Origin: Lytechinus variegatus
Lineage: Eukaryota > Echinodermata > Echinoidea > Temnopleuroida > Toxopneustidae
NCBI RefSeq assembly: GCF_018143015.1
Contig: NC_054756.1
Coordinates: forward strand, 13,610,402-13,674,401
Length of the DNA: 64,000 bases
Direction: 5' to 3'
Shown here: piece after piece, positions 41,459-54,283 of the stretch
Numbering within the stretch: position 1 is the first letter of the stretch
Layout of the letters: every line of letters starts with the position of its first letter
Position numbers and translations under genes: made by a program
Notes under the pieces: generated by a model
What the model was told of the DNA's origin: nothing
Seen by the model: the letters and a program-made list of their open reading frames with translations, nothing else
Databases searched by the model: none

Positions 41459-42901
41459 ATATAAATAATCACCTGACCTCAATACACAGTCAAATATCTA
41501 AAACATGGCAAAACTTGATTTTCTGGTGGGGCTCACTAACTTCGAGCACCACTGTACAATGTAAAATGTACATCAAACTCAACAGGAGGGGGGGGGGGGG
41601 GTCAATGCAGCAGCAGCAAGGCTAATTCAGTATACAATTCATTTAAACGGGTTGCATTATATTAAAAGAAAACCATGATCACTTTTTCAAGTGGCTTGAT
41701 AATTTGCATCTCTGGGGGCAGAAAATATTAAGATTTCCTTTCGCGAGAGTATTCTTAAACGTCTTTCCTAAAGACTTTTAAACCGAATTAGTTAGATCCA
41801 TGGATCTGTTTGATACAGAAGATTTTCAGTCATCAGCTCAGTACGGTATACAACCGATACATTAAGTAAATTACCCCTGCCTAAACACACCTTTCTCCAA
41901 TTCTTTAACTATTTTGGTTTTTCACCCCCCCCCCCTTCTCGCTTCCGGATCTCGATCTGTAAACTTCAAGAATCAAATCCACTATTACTTCATAATATAA
42001 AGACCATGGTAAGACACGAGTTTGTTGATTTTTTTCTTTAATGCCATATAAAATCTATATAAGTTATTGCCCGTCATCATGATACGAGTACACATTATAA
42101 AATGGCACCAGGGTACTTTGATGGGGCGGGAGCAAGACAGCCTAAATACAACTTTTTTTTTACAAACGAATGATAGGGGTATAATATTCGTTACCCCACT
42201 CAGGCCTCTCTTGTAACACTTTTTTTTAAACTGTTTCTTCTTCTTTTATTATTGTTTTTTTTCATTTCCCCCTCTTTTCCCCTTTTTCACTACTAAAAAA
42301 TCAACTAAGGGCGGCGGTCGCCCCTGCCCCTTTCTGTTGGCGCAGTCCCTGGCTGTAAACATGACAACCAGCACATGTTAGAGGGCCTATTAATCAATTC
42401 TCAACCTCTAAAATATATAATAAAGATAATGACCTAAGGTTCTACTGAGTCCATCATGTGACTCCTATTTTATAGTTGCGCAGAGCGCATTAAGGACGAG
42501 TTAAGCCGCTATTTCCCAAACCATTTTATAAATTATTGAGAAAACACCAGATGGCAGGATGCAGGGGCACTTTATCCCCAAAGTTTCACGACCAAGAAAA
42601 AAAGAGTATAGGGTATTACTTCTTACTTAAATATTGATTTTTTTTTAATCAAAATTAATCACAAAATTTAGAAATTAATTTCAAACTTTAAAATCGTCTA
42701 TGTTGCTCCACACACACAACCAACCTGGAGTGTCCCTCCCCCATTTCGTCCTCCTTTTTTTAGGGTGGGGTAATTACGCAAACAATAATATGCGCGTAAT
42801 TATAGGCGAGAAATTAAAAGCTCATAAAATCAGCATCATAATGTTCATTCACGAAGTCTACACCTCTATTGTGCATAATGTTGTGCGATAATGAAGGAGG
42901 A

Positions 42902-42978
42902 TCATGATCCAACTAGCTGTATTGCTGCGAGTACACATGATGATAGAACAAGGAGGACCGATGAGCCACAGACAGCAT
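42902..42978 (-). CDS. Reeler gene last exon (GPI-signal-like C-terminus)
   Basis: A strong pyrimidine tract and acceptor (TTTTTCTTTTCATAG) precedes 77 bp which, in the required phase 1, reads NAVCGSSVLLVLSSCVLAAI and ends QLVGS and TGA. The hydrophobic stretch of about 17 residues with no cytosolic residues after it fits a GPI-attachment signal. It is too short to appear as a free-standing ORF. Confidence 0.65.
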
Positions 42979-45900
42979 CTATGAAAAGAAAAACATAAAT
43001 AATTGTTTAAAATAAAAATGTTATTGATATATCGATGGATATGTTGGTCCTCGGATATCCGTCTGTTTTAAACTGAGGAAAACTCGAAAAGCCATCCATT
43101 TTAATTACAGTTGAGTCTGAGATGGAGGGGAGGGGGCGGGGTGAGAGCGTTTTGAAATAGGGTCAGTGGAATGAGGTAACAATCATGGGTTTCAAATAAC
43201 ACTGAAGATGAGGGGTTTTCGTGCATGGTCAATGATGTCAAGACTCCTTTTTTAGTATGAACTAATAGGCCTATACATCATTTTGCATAAAAAGCAAAAC
43301 AAAAAAGAACCCTGAAAATAAATAAATAAAAGATTAAAACATAATGCGCACCAGGCCTATACATTAAACCTTTTGCAGCTCAGCATCGTTATTATTTAAG
43401 ATGAAAAACATGCATAAGAAACTTAAAATTTAAAAGGACTGGGCTATTGAGATGTACTGAGGACGGGGGAGGGGGGGCATGATGCCCCCCCCCCTCCTGA
43501 TCTCGGCCGCCGTATACGCGCGATCGCGCCGAATTTTGGCACGCATGCACATTCTTTACCAAATGCGAGCCAGTATATAGAAAATTCTGAAAATAATGAT
43601 TTTTAATTTATTATGAATGATACATTATATGCAAATTTATTCGTGAAAATTTTAAGCATTGTTTGCATATTCAACTTCCAATTTCATTTCAAATTTTCAA
43701 CTTTTTTCCAGATGTCATCTTCGTAATCTAATTTGAAGATTTCAAAATAACGAAAAATTGCGAAAGCCAATTTTTTCTATAATGTAGGCCTATTTCTTTG
43801 TTTTTAGAATTTCTTATGTATTTCTGTTTTTTTTTCATCTTTTGGTTTTTCGTCGTTTATTTTCAATGGAAATTAACCCCAACCAATTGGAACAAAACGT
43901 AATCGCCCATTATGAATTTTATCTCATATACTGTTCACAAAGTATAAAAATGAGCCATTTTCGGCATGATATTCAGGGCCGTCACCAGCTTTTTTCTAGG
44001 GGGGTGCTTTTTATGAAAAAAAAACACAAAAACACAAAAAACAACGTATTAACTCAATTTCATGCAGTTATATAGCCCGCCGGCCAGAATGGATATAGAA
44101 AGTACACACTGGTTTTTTTAATTTTTTTTTTTGGTTCTGAAGAGGGGTGCGTTCGCACCCTCCGCACCCCCCCTGGCGACGGCCCCGATATTGTCTCGTA
44201 AAAAGTCATGTGGCGTCGCCTACCCGTATTATCGCGAATTTGGTCTCAAAATTTGTGCGAAACTTTAAAGAAAAGGGTCAAACATTTTGCGGCGCTAACT
44301 TTTGGGGTTTTAGAAATCAGTATATCGCGCAAAGAGTTGACGGGGGGGGGAGGGAGACGCAAACCTTTGTCCCATCCTTGCGTTGGAAAGAACACTGTAA
44401 AAATTATTGTAACCCGGGGGGGGAGAGGGGCAGTCAAATATTTTGCTGTATACATGCGTGACCAAAGGCACCCCTGAACGATTTTTTTCTCTGTGTTCCA
44501 AATACCCCCTATAAAGGCCTAAACAAGTGTTTTTCATGCGCTTTATCAATTTTGGTTCCTAAACAAGTTGTCGTCAGAATAATGACCTCGGGGAAACTTG
44601 GGGGAAAAACTTACCTATATAAACAAGTTTGGCTTGTCTAAAAAAATAAGCTTTGGGGGAAAAATACCCAAAATACGTTTGACCTTGCGACTGACCATTG
44701 ACCAGTCTTTCAAAACCATGCTTTTTCTTGAAAATCGGTGTTTTTTATGCCCTTAACATGTGCATGCGCGTCCAGCGTCCAAACCTGAAAAACACCCCTT
44801 AAACACGTTTTGGGGTCACGCATGAAATATATTTGACTGCCCCCCTCCGAATGTAAGTGGCAATGTTATAAACCGCCTTAATAATGAGCTTAGCCAACCA
44901 CCATGGACACTATAATGTTTTTCCACTGAACCCTAAATAATGTCTATATACATCTCATCTACGACTGATTCACAGTAAAAAAAATATGATTATACAACGC
45001 TGTTTACTGTAACCTTACAGTAATTGTTTAAACACTTTAAACAACAAAGTTTAATTTTCAATATCTAATCTTCAATAAATTAAACATGATTGTTTAAACG
45101 GTTAAACAAATACTGTAAGGTTCATATATAGTAAACAGCGTTGTATAAAATCTTAAACAACGTTTTTACTGTGTGTCGACTGGTCTGCCAGACATGTTGT
45201 GACTGAGTATTGAGAGAAGGAATCAGAGTATAGAGGCAATGAATCGCAAAGATGGTGAATCTTTTTCACTAATGAATGATACCAAGATAAAGCAGCTATA
45301 GGGGTTTTCTTCGAAAGAAATGTGTTTTCATCCCCAAACTCACTTGCATTATTTCCATCATCGGTAGTCATAGTAATATCTCCTGCATAAATACAAAAGA
45401 AGTATGATCAAAATAATAGAAACAATCCGATTGATTAATTTTGAGGTTTCGTAGTCAAGTTACTTCGGCGCGACTGCGCGCGGTCAAAGACTGAGTTGCT
45501 GAGCCCTGAGACCACCCCCCCCCTGTATACGTAAAAGCAAAACAGAGGGGATAGTAGTACTCATACAACTCAAATCTATTATTCTTTTATTCCCATGAAT
45601 TATACTCACTCGATCCGTTCCCGTTATCGGTAGTCGTACCTCCTGCATAAAGGATGATCAAATTGATATTAACAACCTTTTAATTTTGACACAACACACT
45701 CGAAAATTCAGATTTTCAGTTAATGGACGATATCATAATACTATAAAACGACTACTTAATTAAATAAAAATCGAATATCTGCATGCAGTACAGGTTAAAA
45801 TGTTCTCATTTCAAACAGTCAAGGGTATAACAGAATCATTTTTATTGCAGTTCATTACAATATTATTGTTACTTTTAAAAAGAAATGGTACGTTTACGGG

Positions 45901-48900
45901 TAGGAAGGGTTTCACTTGGGGAGGAAGGCCTAATAGCAATAGAAAGAGTGATAAAGAGATAGAGAAATTGGGAAAGAGATAAAGAGAGCTAGGGAGGGGA
46001 GAAAGTAAGATGGAGAACTCTAAAAATAAAAGAGAACAAGTTTGTTTTAAGTAAAGAAAATGAAAGAATTATTCAACAGACCACAAAAGGAGAATTGACG
46101 GTGGGCCCTATACTTCTCCCAAACTTTTTTTTCTTCAAGGAGTGATATGGCATATTAGACCATTACTTACCCCCTGAACTGGTAGGACTTGCTGGAGCCC
46201 CAAAGGGTAGATTAGCAGAATACACATCAGTCCAATACCGATCACTACTAGGTCCTTGTACAATAGTTGCCCTGATATGCATAAAAAAGTCAAGGGTAAT
46301 TATTTGAGATTTCACAGTGGACCACATACGCATTATTTATAATTCAACGCCCTATACTGCAAATTTCAGGGCCGAAAATAGAGCGTGTTCCCCCCCCCCC
46401 CATGATCTACGATATAAATTATCCAGATGTATTAGCCTCAGTACCGTTTTGGAGTCGATATCCATTTTTGTATGACCCCCCCCAAAAAAAAAATAATGAT
46501 AATAATAAATATAAATAAATAAAAAGGCGCGCTTGCTTCTGTTATTGGGTAACAAATTCATTTCGACAAAAGGTGACATAAAGTCATTACCCACCAAGGA
46601 CACAAAATAACACTCATATTTGTATGCAACTTAACTACATAGAGCCTATACCCCCCCCCCCCCCTTCGCACAATCTCGGGATAGATTGTAGCCAACGAAA
46701 ATACCTGAAAGCTATCGTCCCTTTGTCCTCAGATGGCGCTGTCCAAATTGCCGATTCGCTTGTCTTCGGAGCATTTGTCTTGTGCGACCAGGCATTCTGG
46801 TAAAACAATAAAAATAAAACATAATCCAAGATAAATAGCGACTTGAACAACATCTTATAGTGATCCGAGTTAAGTGACAAGATATTATTAAGTACAGGAT
46901 GATAGAATACTGATGATAATAGAGAAGGAACCATAATAGCAAACTTTACCCTTGTCAAACTTTTTTTTTTACCCGCCCCTCATTAATCAGTCTTTCAACC
47001 TTTGGCAACCCCCCTCGATCCGTGTAATCGATACGAGAGTAGAAAGGGGAATCCCCGTATTTTAATCTCTATGGATGAATACGTCACGACGCGCGCCGTC
47101 CCACATTTTAGTGACGTCATAATACCGAGCGTACGACTACTGAGTTATAGCCGGTTGAACGAACTTTCCTCAAAATGTAAACAAAGGTGCCAAGTGCAAA
47201 AAGGCATTCTCGGGTACTAGTACTAAAAAAAAAAGAAATTAAGACCGGAGCTGAGCCAAACATTGTTGGCTGAAACACATATAAAACATCAAACCCATAC
47301 GATCGATGGAAATATAAAATGCATATATAGATGGAGATAAAAAAGTAATATATGCATGGCTTTCAATGATATTAGAAAGCCATGCAGATATTATTTTCAT
47401 CTCCATCTATATTAATATATATATATATTTCATGACCATTGGTTATAATAAGAACTATGGTGAATTCCACTCACGTCTGTACCTCCAGTGCAGTCTAGTG
47501 TCTTTCCAATGTTGGTATTACCCGGTGTAATGGTCCCTTCTGCAGTGTTCATGTCACTCCCAGCATCCCGCCGCCTTGCTTGAACGAAGAATCCAATGAA
47601 CTGGGCGCCAGATATGGTCACTGTGTGAAATAAGACAACCTTTAGCAATAAAAATAATCCAAAAAAATAATATTCATTGCAGCTATTATTGTTCAATATT
47701 ATGTCCATGAACATTTTTTTTTCTTCTCATTCCTCTTTCAAACTCTGTTTTATAAAACCTTTATAAGAAGTTAATGCATGCTAGCTGTCCCATTGTTAAT
47801 AAGTGTGTTTTTAGGTGTGGTTTACCATTAAAAGATACCATTATTTCGCTCAAAATAGTCATACTGATACACTTCCCGTCATTTATAATTCTATTGCACG
47901 TAACACTTTCCCCTCAATCTGCTAGCACTCCTAAAATTTTGAGATCATTGAAAATACCTTACTTCATCGATAACAATTATTATGCGCTAAATAAATACCA
48001 TCTATTATAATGTTTATTGCATATTCACGAAAGGGGGGGGGTGCAGTAACTCTAATCTAACTGTCCAACCAGAAAATTGGTAAGAAGACAGAGCACGGTA
48101 CCCGCGCCCATAACCAGAACCCCTCCCCTATCACTTACATACGGCAGGCCCGGGCGGTGTCACGGGGGGGGGGGAGAGGGGAGACCTATATATGCTTTTT
48201 TCCCCCTGTAGTATAACAAAAACAAAAAAGGGGAGAAAAGGGGAGGAAATACTAAAGGAAGAAAAATTCAGAGCAGACGAGTGGACATGTATTTATGATA
48301 AAAGATGTGACGTCAGATAATGGGTCATCCCCCCATGCACCCCCTATTGAAAAATTGCTTGCGCTTCCCCTGATGTGTACACACGTTGCTTAATAGCTTG
48401 GCAGTAGATTTGAAGGGGATGGGTGAAATCATATAGATTCTTACTGAGAGGATGTCGGCTGATAAACACCCGTCAATTATTAAATTACTCTGACAAACTC
48501 GATTTGCGATCCGCGACAGGAGAGCAATTCTTAGGCGTTAAGTCACTTTATACCCCATCTCTTTTAAAGCGTTATTCCAGGCTCTTACTTCATCACGTTC
48601 GTTCGCATGATTATGCGCGTCATGACTGCGTCTGTCCTGCGGATGATATGAGATAAAAAGTTGTTTGTATTTTGCGCCATGGACATAGCCACAAATAAAT
48701 AACCATAAAATTCCATCTTTGTCCGCAGATTGAGACATAAAATCATTAAACATGTAAAAAAATGCTCTATAACGAATAATACAATCATTACCGAAATGGG
48801 AGTTATAAATCTTCAGATTTATATCCAAATCATTACAAGGACTAATTCACCTGAAAAAAAATAATGGAAATAACATATTTTCGGAATTTGGATTCAGCCC

Positions 48901-51900
48901 ATGCAATTCACATTATACATTAATATTGTCACAATTCATGTACCCAAATTATTGTACTAGTAAAGTATATACATGTAGTAGATACTTCTGAGTCACTTTT
49001 ATAAGAAATTCTTGCCGGTTTGAAAATTGGTTGAAATGATTGAAATAAAATGCTATAATAGGGGAAATGATATTTGCTCGCCTTGTTTAGAACAAGATAT
49101 TAAGCAATAATCTGGTCTAATACCGGTATCATGTTGGATGAAAACTTTTCGAATGATTGATCACTAGTTCTTTTGTACTCGAAAATGACAAGCGATCCAC
49201 CATGCCCATGAGTATGTCACTGTCAACATTGTCTTTTCATAGTAAATGAAGCGTGACATATTGAAATTGCGGAATCTAAAAATACATGCATGAAAGCATA
49301 GAACAAGTCGACCGTGCACGATATATGAAGTCTCAATGATATTCTGCACAAATTATTTGCAACATACAATATATAGAAATACTGTTTGTTGTGTAACTCG
49401 ATCAGCACGTGAAATACAAAACAAGCGCCGCGTTTAAAATGTGCGGGTTCTGATTATATTTTTCTTTTTTATTTCCTAGTAGAATCTAAGTTTACATCAT
49501 GAACTGATAAATATAGACAAAGAAGGAAATGAAGAAAGAAAGAATGGAAGAATAGAGGAAAGAAAGTGAAAAAAGGACGGAAGGAAGGAAGGAAGGAAGG
49601 AAAGGGGCAAGGTACATGAGGTAGAAAAAGGAATTAATGGATGCTGTTTTCTCAATAACTTTTGTCTATACATGCCGAGTCAGATTTCCATGCAATTTGT
49701 AATAATGCCGATACACATGGGATGAAGAAACGATGCAGTGAAAATAATTTTAATAATCATTATTCTTGTGGTTTGATGGTCAGAATAAGCAACAAAGCTT
49801 GATTTCCTTTCTTTCTTGTTTATGCTTTTAGAAGCGGTAAAACAAATAAAGAAAAACATACGAAAGAGACAAAAAGACTGTTGAGCAAGCGTTGTATACT
49901 GGAAAAAAGAGTGTACTGAAAAAAAGTATACTAGAAAAGTGGAAGTAGATGTAGGAAAGGATGCATGGAGCAGAGGAAGAAAGGGGAAAGGAGATGAAGA
50001 AATAGAAGAAGAAAGAAGGAGAAGGAGAGAAGCAGGTTTGAAATTCAGGAAATTGACATTCCATGCAGTGTTAAGTCTAATTGGTATTGGGTGATTCATA
50101 AAAATTATTAAGGTCACGTAGTAAAAAAAAAGCATTATAAACTGCTAAAAATGTATAATTACCAAAATTTGATTATACTGTAAACTGTAAAAAGTTTTTT
50201 TATGAGAGTCGCGCACAAGTTTTAAGAGGTACTTTGTGTAACCATGATAACATCTGATTTAATAACAAGCCATCAACCTATGACAGATGATGCCCATGTA
50301 AATGGAAAATTCGATAAATATTATAGGTTGTTCCATTGGTGAGACCAAGGTGCTCTTTGGTGATCAAAATTTATGTCAATCAGTGGCGTAATGGGCCAAA
50401 AGTTGTAAGGGGGCTCAAATTGGCGTACCACGTAAAATCAATTAGTTACAAAAATCAAATTAGTTTGTGATAGATTTGGACATATTCGGAAATAATATAT
50501 TTAACCCTTATCCCTTTTCTATTATTTACTATATTTTTTTTCTTGGTCGTGAAAGATTTTGGGGAGTTGGGGGGGGGGCTCCAAGCCCCCATCAGTACGC
50601 CCGTGATATCAGTGCAAAACCCCAAAGCATCATCATTCAATGATTATTTAGTCATTTTGTAACGAGGCTTTTCAGAAAGACTTATCAATGATATCAGTTG
50701 AAAACATTTAGGTAAAATAGTCATGCTTAAAGCAAACGGGTGGAGGATTGTTACGACTTTCCTTTTGGAAATATTTACTATGATTCCGATTACAGTCATG
50801 ATGTTTGTGATAATTCCTGTCTTACTTTCGCATGCATTCAATTATTAAGGTCTTTGGATATGATAATCATGAACCACTGGTAAATAAAAAAAAAAGATGT
50901 AAGCAGACGGCATCAGAATCATCGTTCATTGCATATTCATGGTGACATAATGACGACACGTGCAGCACTCTCAAACAAATTCAATCTTGAGAATACTACA
51001 AGTGCCATTAATTATAATTATTTCGATTTTTCTTAATGCGATTTTTAAATTGTTTATGAGTACATAGCTAATTTTCTCTCATTATTCAAATCATAATTTC
51101 GAGTCATGGAGTATACGCCTTTAACAAATTCGTCTTCACGCCCCCCCCCCCCCCCGCCGATCACATCGCCTACTGTGAGACGAACGCTTGTATTGAAGCA
51201 ACTGTCTTGGCGTATTAGAAACAGTTGTTATGAAACATTTCCGATCAACTATTATACACCAGCATGGTACCAGTGAAAATGGAAAGTCCTCCCACCCCCA
51301 CCTCCCCTCGACACCTGGATTCCAAAATGATTCGCATGCGCCATTATGAAACAGGAGGAAACTTCAACAACATTTCCATCGGTATTTCACTTAAAAAGAA
51401 AGATAACATTTACAGCTTTATTAACTAGAACGAGTGCGATTAACACTGATATTCATCCAATAGTTAATGCACTTTTCTTTTGTTTTGTATTTTTTCAAAG
51501 AAGACAAATATTCGAGGGGCTTCTTTGCATAAGGTTGATTGTTATGATAACTTTTCCATCCAATGCTTATACTATCATGGTAACGAGGCAGCCAGTATAA
51601 ACAGATTCAGAGTCAGTAAAATTGATAAAAGGAAACATTGGCAAAGGGCACCCCCTCCCCCCTCAAAAAAAAACAGCGATGCGCATATTAATTATACTTT
51701 AGAGTAATCAAGGCATACTTTATCTCACTCCTCTCTCTCTCCCTCTTTCTAATTCCTCTTTTTTTCCATAATCCCCCTTCCTCTCAAACATAGTGCAGGG
51801 CCCCTTGGTAGAGCAGTTTTGTAACTGAAAGGGCTACCCTGCTGAAATAAAACGGAAATAAATAAGCTGTTGTACATGTGTAATTCCTGACACTCATTAT

Positions 51901-52221
51901 ACAAGTACCTCTCTCTATCTGTAACTTACGTCTCGTGCACTCTCTTAAATAATCATGCTATAGGCTAAGAGTCTATCACGTATATCTACTGAAAATGTTT
52001 GAGATGATCGCCTCACCTTCAATATTTTCTCCAGGGTTATAGAAGGTAGTATTGGCTGTGATGGAGAAGGGCGTGGTCCCGGTGAGTGTACTGGTACCGT
52101 GGCCAGTGGGTCTCATGTCCCTACAAGCCGAGAGGGGTGGTCCACTGGGGTACGCATCTACCAGGAGCATCCCTGCGGCCAACATCGCGACCACTAAAAC
52201 AAACGGCGCCACGGATCGCAT
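42902..52221 (-). CDS. Reeler-domain secreted or GPI-anchored protein, seven exons
   Basis: Exons 52221-52017, 47620-47475, 46796-46705, 46271-46171, 45642-45610, 45382-45344 and 42978-42902 join in phase to 231 codons including TGA. Order of parts: signal peptide (MRSVAPFVLVVAML to VDA), then a Reeler domain starting YPSGPPLSACRDM, with FYNPGENIE, SGAQFIGFFVQAR, LDCTGG and IWTAPSEDKGTIAFRATIVQ, then YWTDVYSA, a Pro/Ser linker, two small Thr/Asn/Gly-rich exons, and a hydrophobic end (VLLVLSSCVLAAIQLVG) with no basic tail, as in GPI signals. Reeler domains occur in reelin, in FRRS1-like proteins and in secreted arthropod immune proteins such as Noduler. No DOMON or cytochrome b561 part follows. 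Role unknown; an extracellular binding or defence role is only inference. The last exon is predicted from splice sites and phase and is less sure. Confidence 0.82.
43976..44186. repeat. GGGCCGTC-ended repeat
   Basis: CAGGGCCGTCACCAGC with GGGGGGTGC at the left is mirrored by GCACCCCCCCTGGCGACGGC at the right, about 211 bp in the Reeler gene's last intron. Confidence 0.6.
44414..44847. repeat. Poly-G-bounded repeat family, copy 3 (complete)
   Basis: Starts CCCGGGGGGGGAGAGG and GCAGTCAAATATTTTGCTGT; ends AAATATATTTGACTGCCCCC. The interior carries GACCATTGACCAGTC, as in the other two copies. Confidence 0.65.
44971..45173. repeat. 203-bp palindromic MITE with CACAGTAAAAA ends
   Basis: CACAGTAAAAA and TTTTTACTGTG are the ends. 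The interior pairs TTATACAACGCTGTTTACTG with CAGTAAACAGCG-like sequence opposite, plus GTTTAAAC arms. It lies in the intron next to micro-exon 6. Confidence 0.7.
45344..45382 (-). CDS. Reeler gene micro-exon 6 (39 bp)
   Basis: Acceptor TTTATGCAG and donor A|GTGAGT, phase 1 to 1, encoding DITMTTDDGNNA. Because it is symmetric it can be skipped or included without changing the frame. Confidence 0.72.
45610..45642 (-). CDS. Reeler gene micro-exon 5 (33 bp)
   Basis: Acceptor TTTATGCAG and donor A|GTGAGT, phase 1 to 1, encoding GTTTDNGNGS. It resembles exon 6 in sequence and in both splice sites, which suggests tandem duplication. Confidence 0.72.
46171..46271 (-). CDS. Reeler gene exon 4
   Basis: Acceptor GCATATCAG and donor G|GTAAGT; 101 bp entering in phase 2 and leaving in phase 1. 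It encodes ATIVQGPSSDRYWTDVYSAN, the end of the domain, then a Pro/Ser/Ala linker. Confidence 0.87.
46705..46796 (-). CDS. Reeler gene exon 3
   Basis: Acceptor GTTTTACCAG and donor AG|GTATTT; 92 bp entering in phase 0 and leaving in phase 2. It encodes NAWSHKTNAPKT and IWTAPSEDKGTIAFR; the W-x-AP motif is typical of Reeler domains. Confidence 0.88.
47325..47412. other. 88-nt hairpin in Reeler intron 2
   Basis: ATATAGATGGAGAT pairs perfectly with ATCTCCATCTATAT and GCATGGCTTTC with GAAAGCCATGC, separated by a loosely paired A/T section and closed by a loop of about 10 nt. The stem is about 38-40 bp, in the size range of a microRNA precursor, and starts 63 nt inside the intron after exon 2. 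It may be a very short MITE. It is symmetric, so the strand is open. Confidence 0.5.
47475..47620 (-). CDS. Reeler gene exon 2
   Basis: Acceptor TTTCACACAG and donor GAC|GTGAGT; 146 bp entering in phase 1 and leaving in phase 0. It encodes VTISGAQFIGFFVQARR, the most conserved Reeler core, and ends at LDCTGGTD. Confidence 0.9.
50386..50607. repeat. 222-bp inverted-end repeat with 7-bp target duplication
   Basis: The direct repeat ATCAGTG flanks it (50379-50385 and 50608-50614). Subterminal GCGTAATGGG and its diverged complement near CAGTACGCCC, plus GGGGGCTC and GAGCC-type words, are inverted. Confidence 0.55.
51796..51862 (+). mobile_element. 3' fragment of a tRNA-derived SINE
   Basis: GCAGGGCCCCTTGGTAGAGC, then AACTGAAAGGGCTACCCTG and an AAATAAATAA tail match the 3' part of the full SINE at 62938-63237. 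The tRNA head is missing. Confidence 0.55.
52017..52221 (-). CDS. Reeler gene exon 1 (signal peptide, N-terminal Reeler)
   Basis: The ATG at 52221 opens a classic signal peptide of about 23 residues with predicted cleavage before YPSG. The exon ends at E|GTGAGG in phase 1. The start is chosen because it gives the signal peptide directly before the conserved Reeler N-terminus. Confidence 0.88.
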
Positions 52222-54283
52222 CTTCGGAATTAGAGATGGGTGAAAAGTTTGCCCGACGACGAGATAAGTAACTTCCTTGGGAGATCAGCCCCTCAACGAA
52301 TCCGAGAGTAGAAGAGGAATTTCAGTTCGACCCACCTGGCTTTAAGGCATTGGTAAGTTGACTCTTGACCGGTATGAAATTTTATGGTAGATAATCTCGA
52401 CTTTTAATAGGTCCTAACCGTCGGTTTATGAGTCGTGTTCGTTAATAGATCATGAAATGTGGAATCCAATAACTATCAGTAAACAGCAATGAACTGTCAT
52501 GTAAACACCAATTATGAAATGGTATTTTGGAAGACGGCTACAGTTCCTGCACAAACACAACACCAGTGAACGCACGATTTACGGAGAGCACGATTGCTAT
52601 AAAAAAAAACCGATCGTCATAAACTGCGTTAGGTCTTGTAAGAGCTGGTGGGGCCAACACTCATCTCAGAACAAAAAAAATACAGGCCAAGGATTTCCGA
52701 TGACAACTGTCCAACCCATCATCATCAGCTAATGAAGATAGAGCCTTGTTTCCCTTCATCTCATCAGGCACGCATCGAGACGTCTGCAGCTGTTTACTTG
52801 CAACACTAAATACGCCGGATACCTGTACAATAAACTCACGTTTTGTTCGTGCAGTGAAGACGCACGCCGGGTTTAATATACAAAGAAGTTGAGCTTTAGA
52901 AATTCGTGTTTTTGTTTTCCTACCACTTCGCCTATACACCACACGCTAAAGAATGCCTCTTATTACTGTACCTATACCTTGTGTTGTTGAGCAAGTGCAA
53001 TTATTCCGTAGGGTGATCGCGACGTTGTTCTGGAGAATTGCTGTCAAGTTAAATCAGCCGATTTTCCGGGTTTCCTTATTCAGACCATGTAGGTCCATAT
53101 TCAGACCAATGCATGTTATGCAATACTATAAGTGTAGAGGTACATATAGCATGTAGTGTTATACAAAAGACTACACATTGCAAGTTATTATGTGAGCACC
53201 GGGGTGGGCACTCAGGCATTCATTTATATTCTTTGTAATTTCGATTGGGATTCTGATATTCAGAAGGCCTACAGTCGAGTCTGACAGGAAAACAGGAAGT
53301 GTGACTTTCGGGGTTTTACCTTACCATGCTTATACCATGAACAATGTCGGAAGTGACGATATTGCTGTCATGCAGTGAAAGCCCCCCCCCCCCCTCCATC
53401 CCGCATAACTAGATGTTGCCGCATGCAATGGAATAAAAAATATAGCTTGCCAAGAATTTCCGTTTTCCATTTTCCAGGGCGCGTTTATCTCTAAGGTATT
53501 ATTTTCAATTCGAACCATTAAGATTAAAGGAAGCATGCAGAAGAAGATGATAAAAAAAATAAAAAAGACGGAAAACTGAAGAGAGAAAGAAAGAAGAAGA
53601 CAAAAAAGGAGAAGCAGGAAATGGAGGAGAAGAAGAAGAAACTAGCCCCCCCCCCGGCATAAAAAAATTACCTTCAGTGTCTGTAAACTAAAAAGAATGC
53701 CCATTTTGTTTAAGATTGTTTAAGATATCAGTTAAAAATGTTTGGCCAATCATCGCGTGAACTGGCGTATTGTATACAAACTTCCACACTGGCAATTTCT
53801 TAAAATAATCCACCATTTTGTTAATCCTATACCCAATATTTTTTTTCGCTTCATGAATTGCTCAAGCCAGGGGCCGGTTCAGCATTTTTCAAAAAGAGGG
53901 AAAAAATTGACAAAAAAGCTCCACACACAAAAAGGGGGTGGGTACACTTTGTTTTATATGTCTCTCAAACTGTGGGGGGGGGGCATGGGCCGGCTGTGCC
54001 CCCCGGACCCGCCAGTGGCTCAAGCCATATGGTATTTTAAAAGCAATTCACTTTTTTTTAAAGAAAAGAGAGAGACGAGAGGGGGGGGGGTGTCGAATCA
54101 ATTCAGGAAAAACCCATTTTACAGGGGGTTGGACGAGTAAGTTTGTTTTGGTTTCACATCGCTTTATTCTGCCCTAGGCTAGAACAAAAAGAAAAATATA
54201 GGAGCATGTGTGTATCAGAAATAATCATATAAATATAACATTTTCCAAATTATAGTAATTATTTTAAGTTGTAAATGTAATTC

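Larger units (their letters stand above)
47621..52016. other. Reeler intron 1
   Basis: A 4.4-kb intron with no recognised exon. It holds G tracts near 48025 and 48165, a GGAA microsatellite near 49578-49602, a purine-rich stretch at about 49900-50040, the 222-bp repeat at 50386-50607 and a SINE tail at 51796-51862. Confidence 0.55.

Noticed and set aside
50644-50841. Short ORF as a further exon of the Reeler gene
   Set aside because: No splice sites in the right phase and no Reeler similarity; exon 1 joins exon 2 directly in phase.
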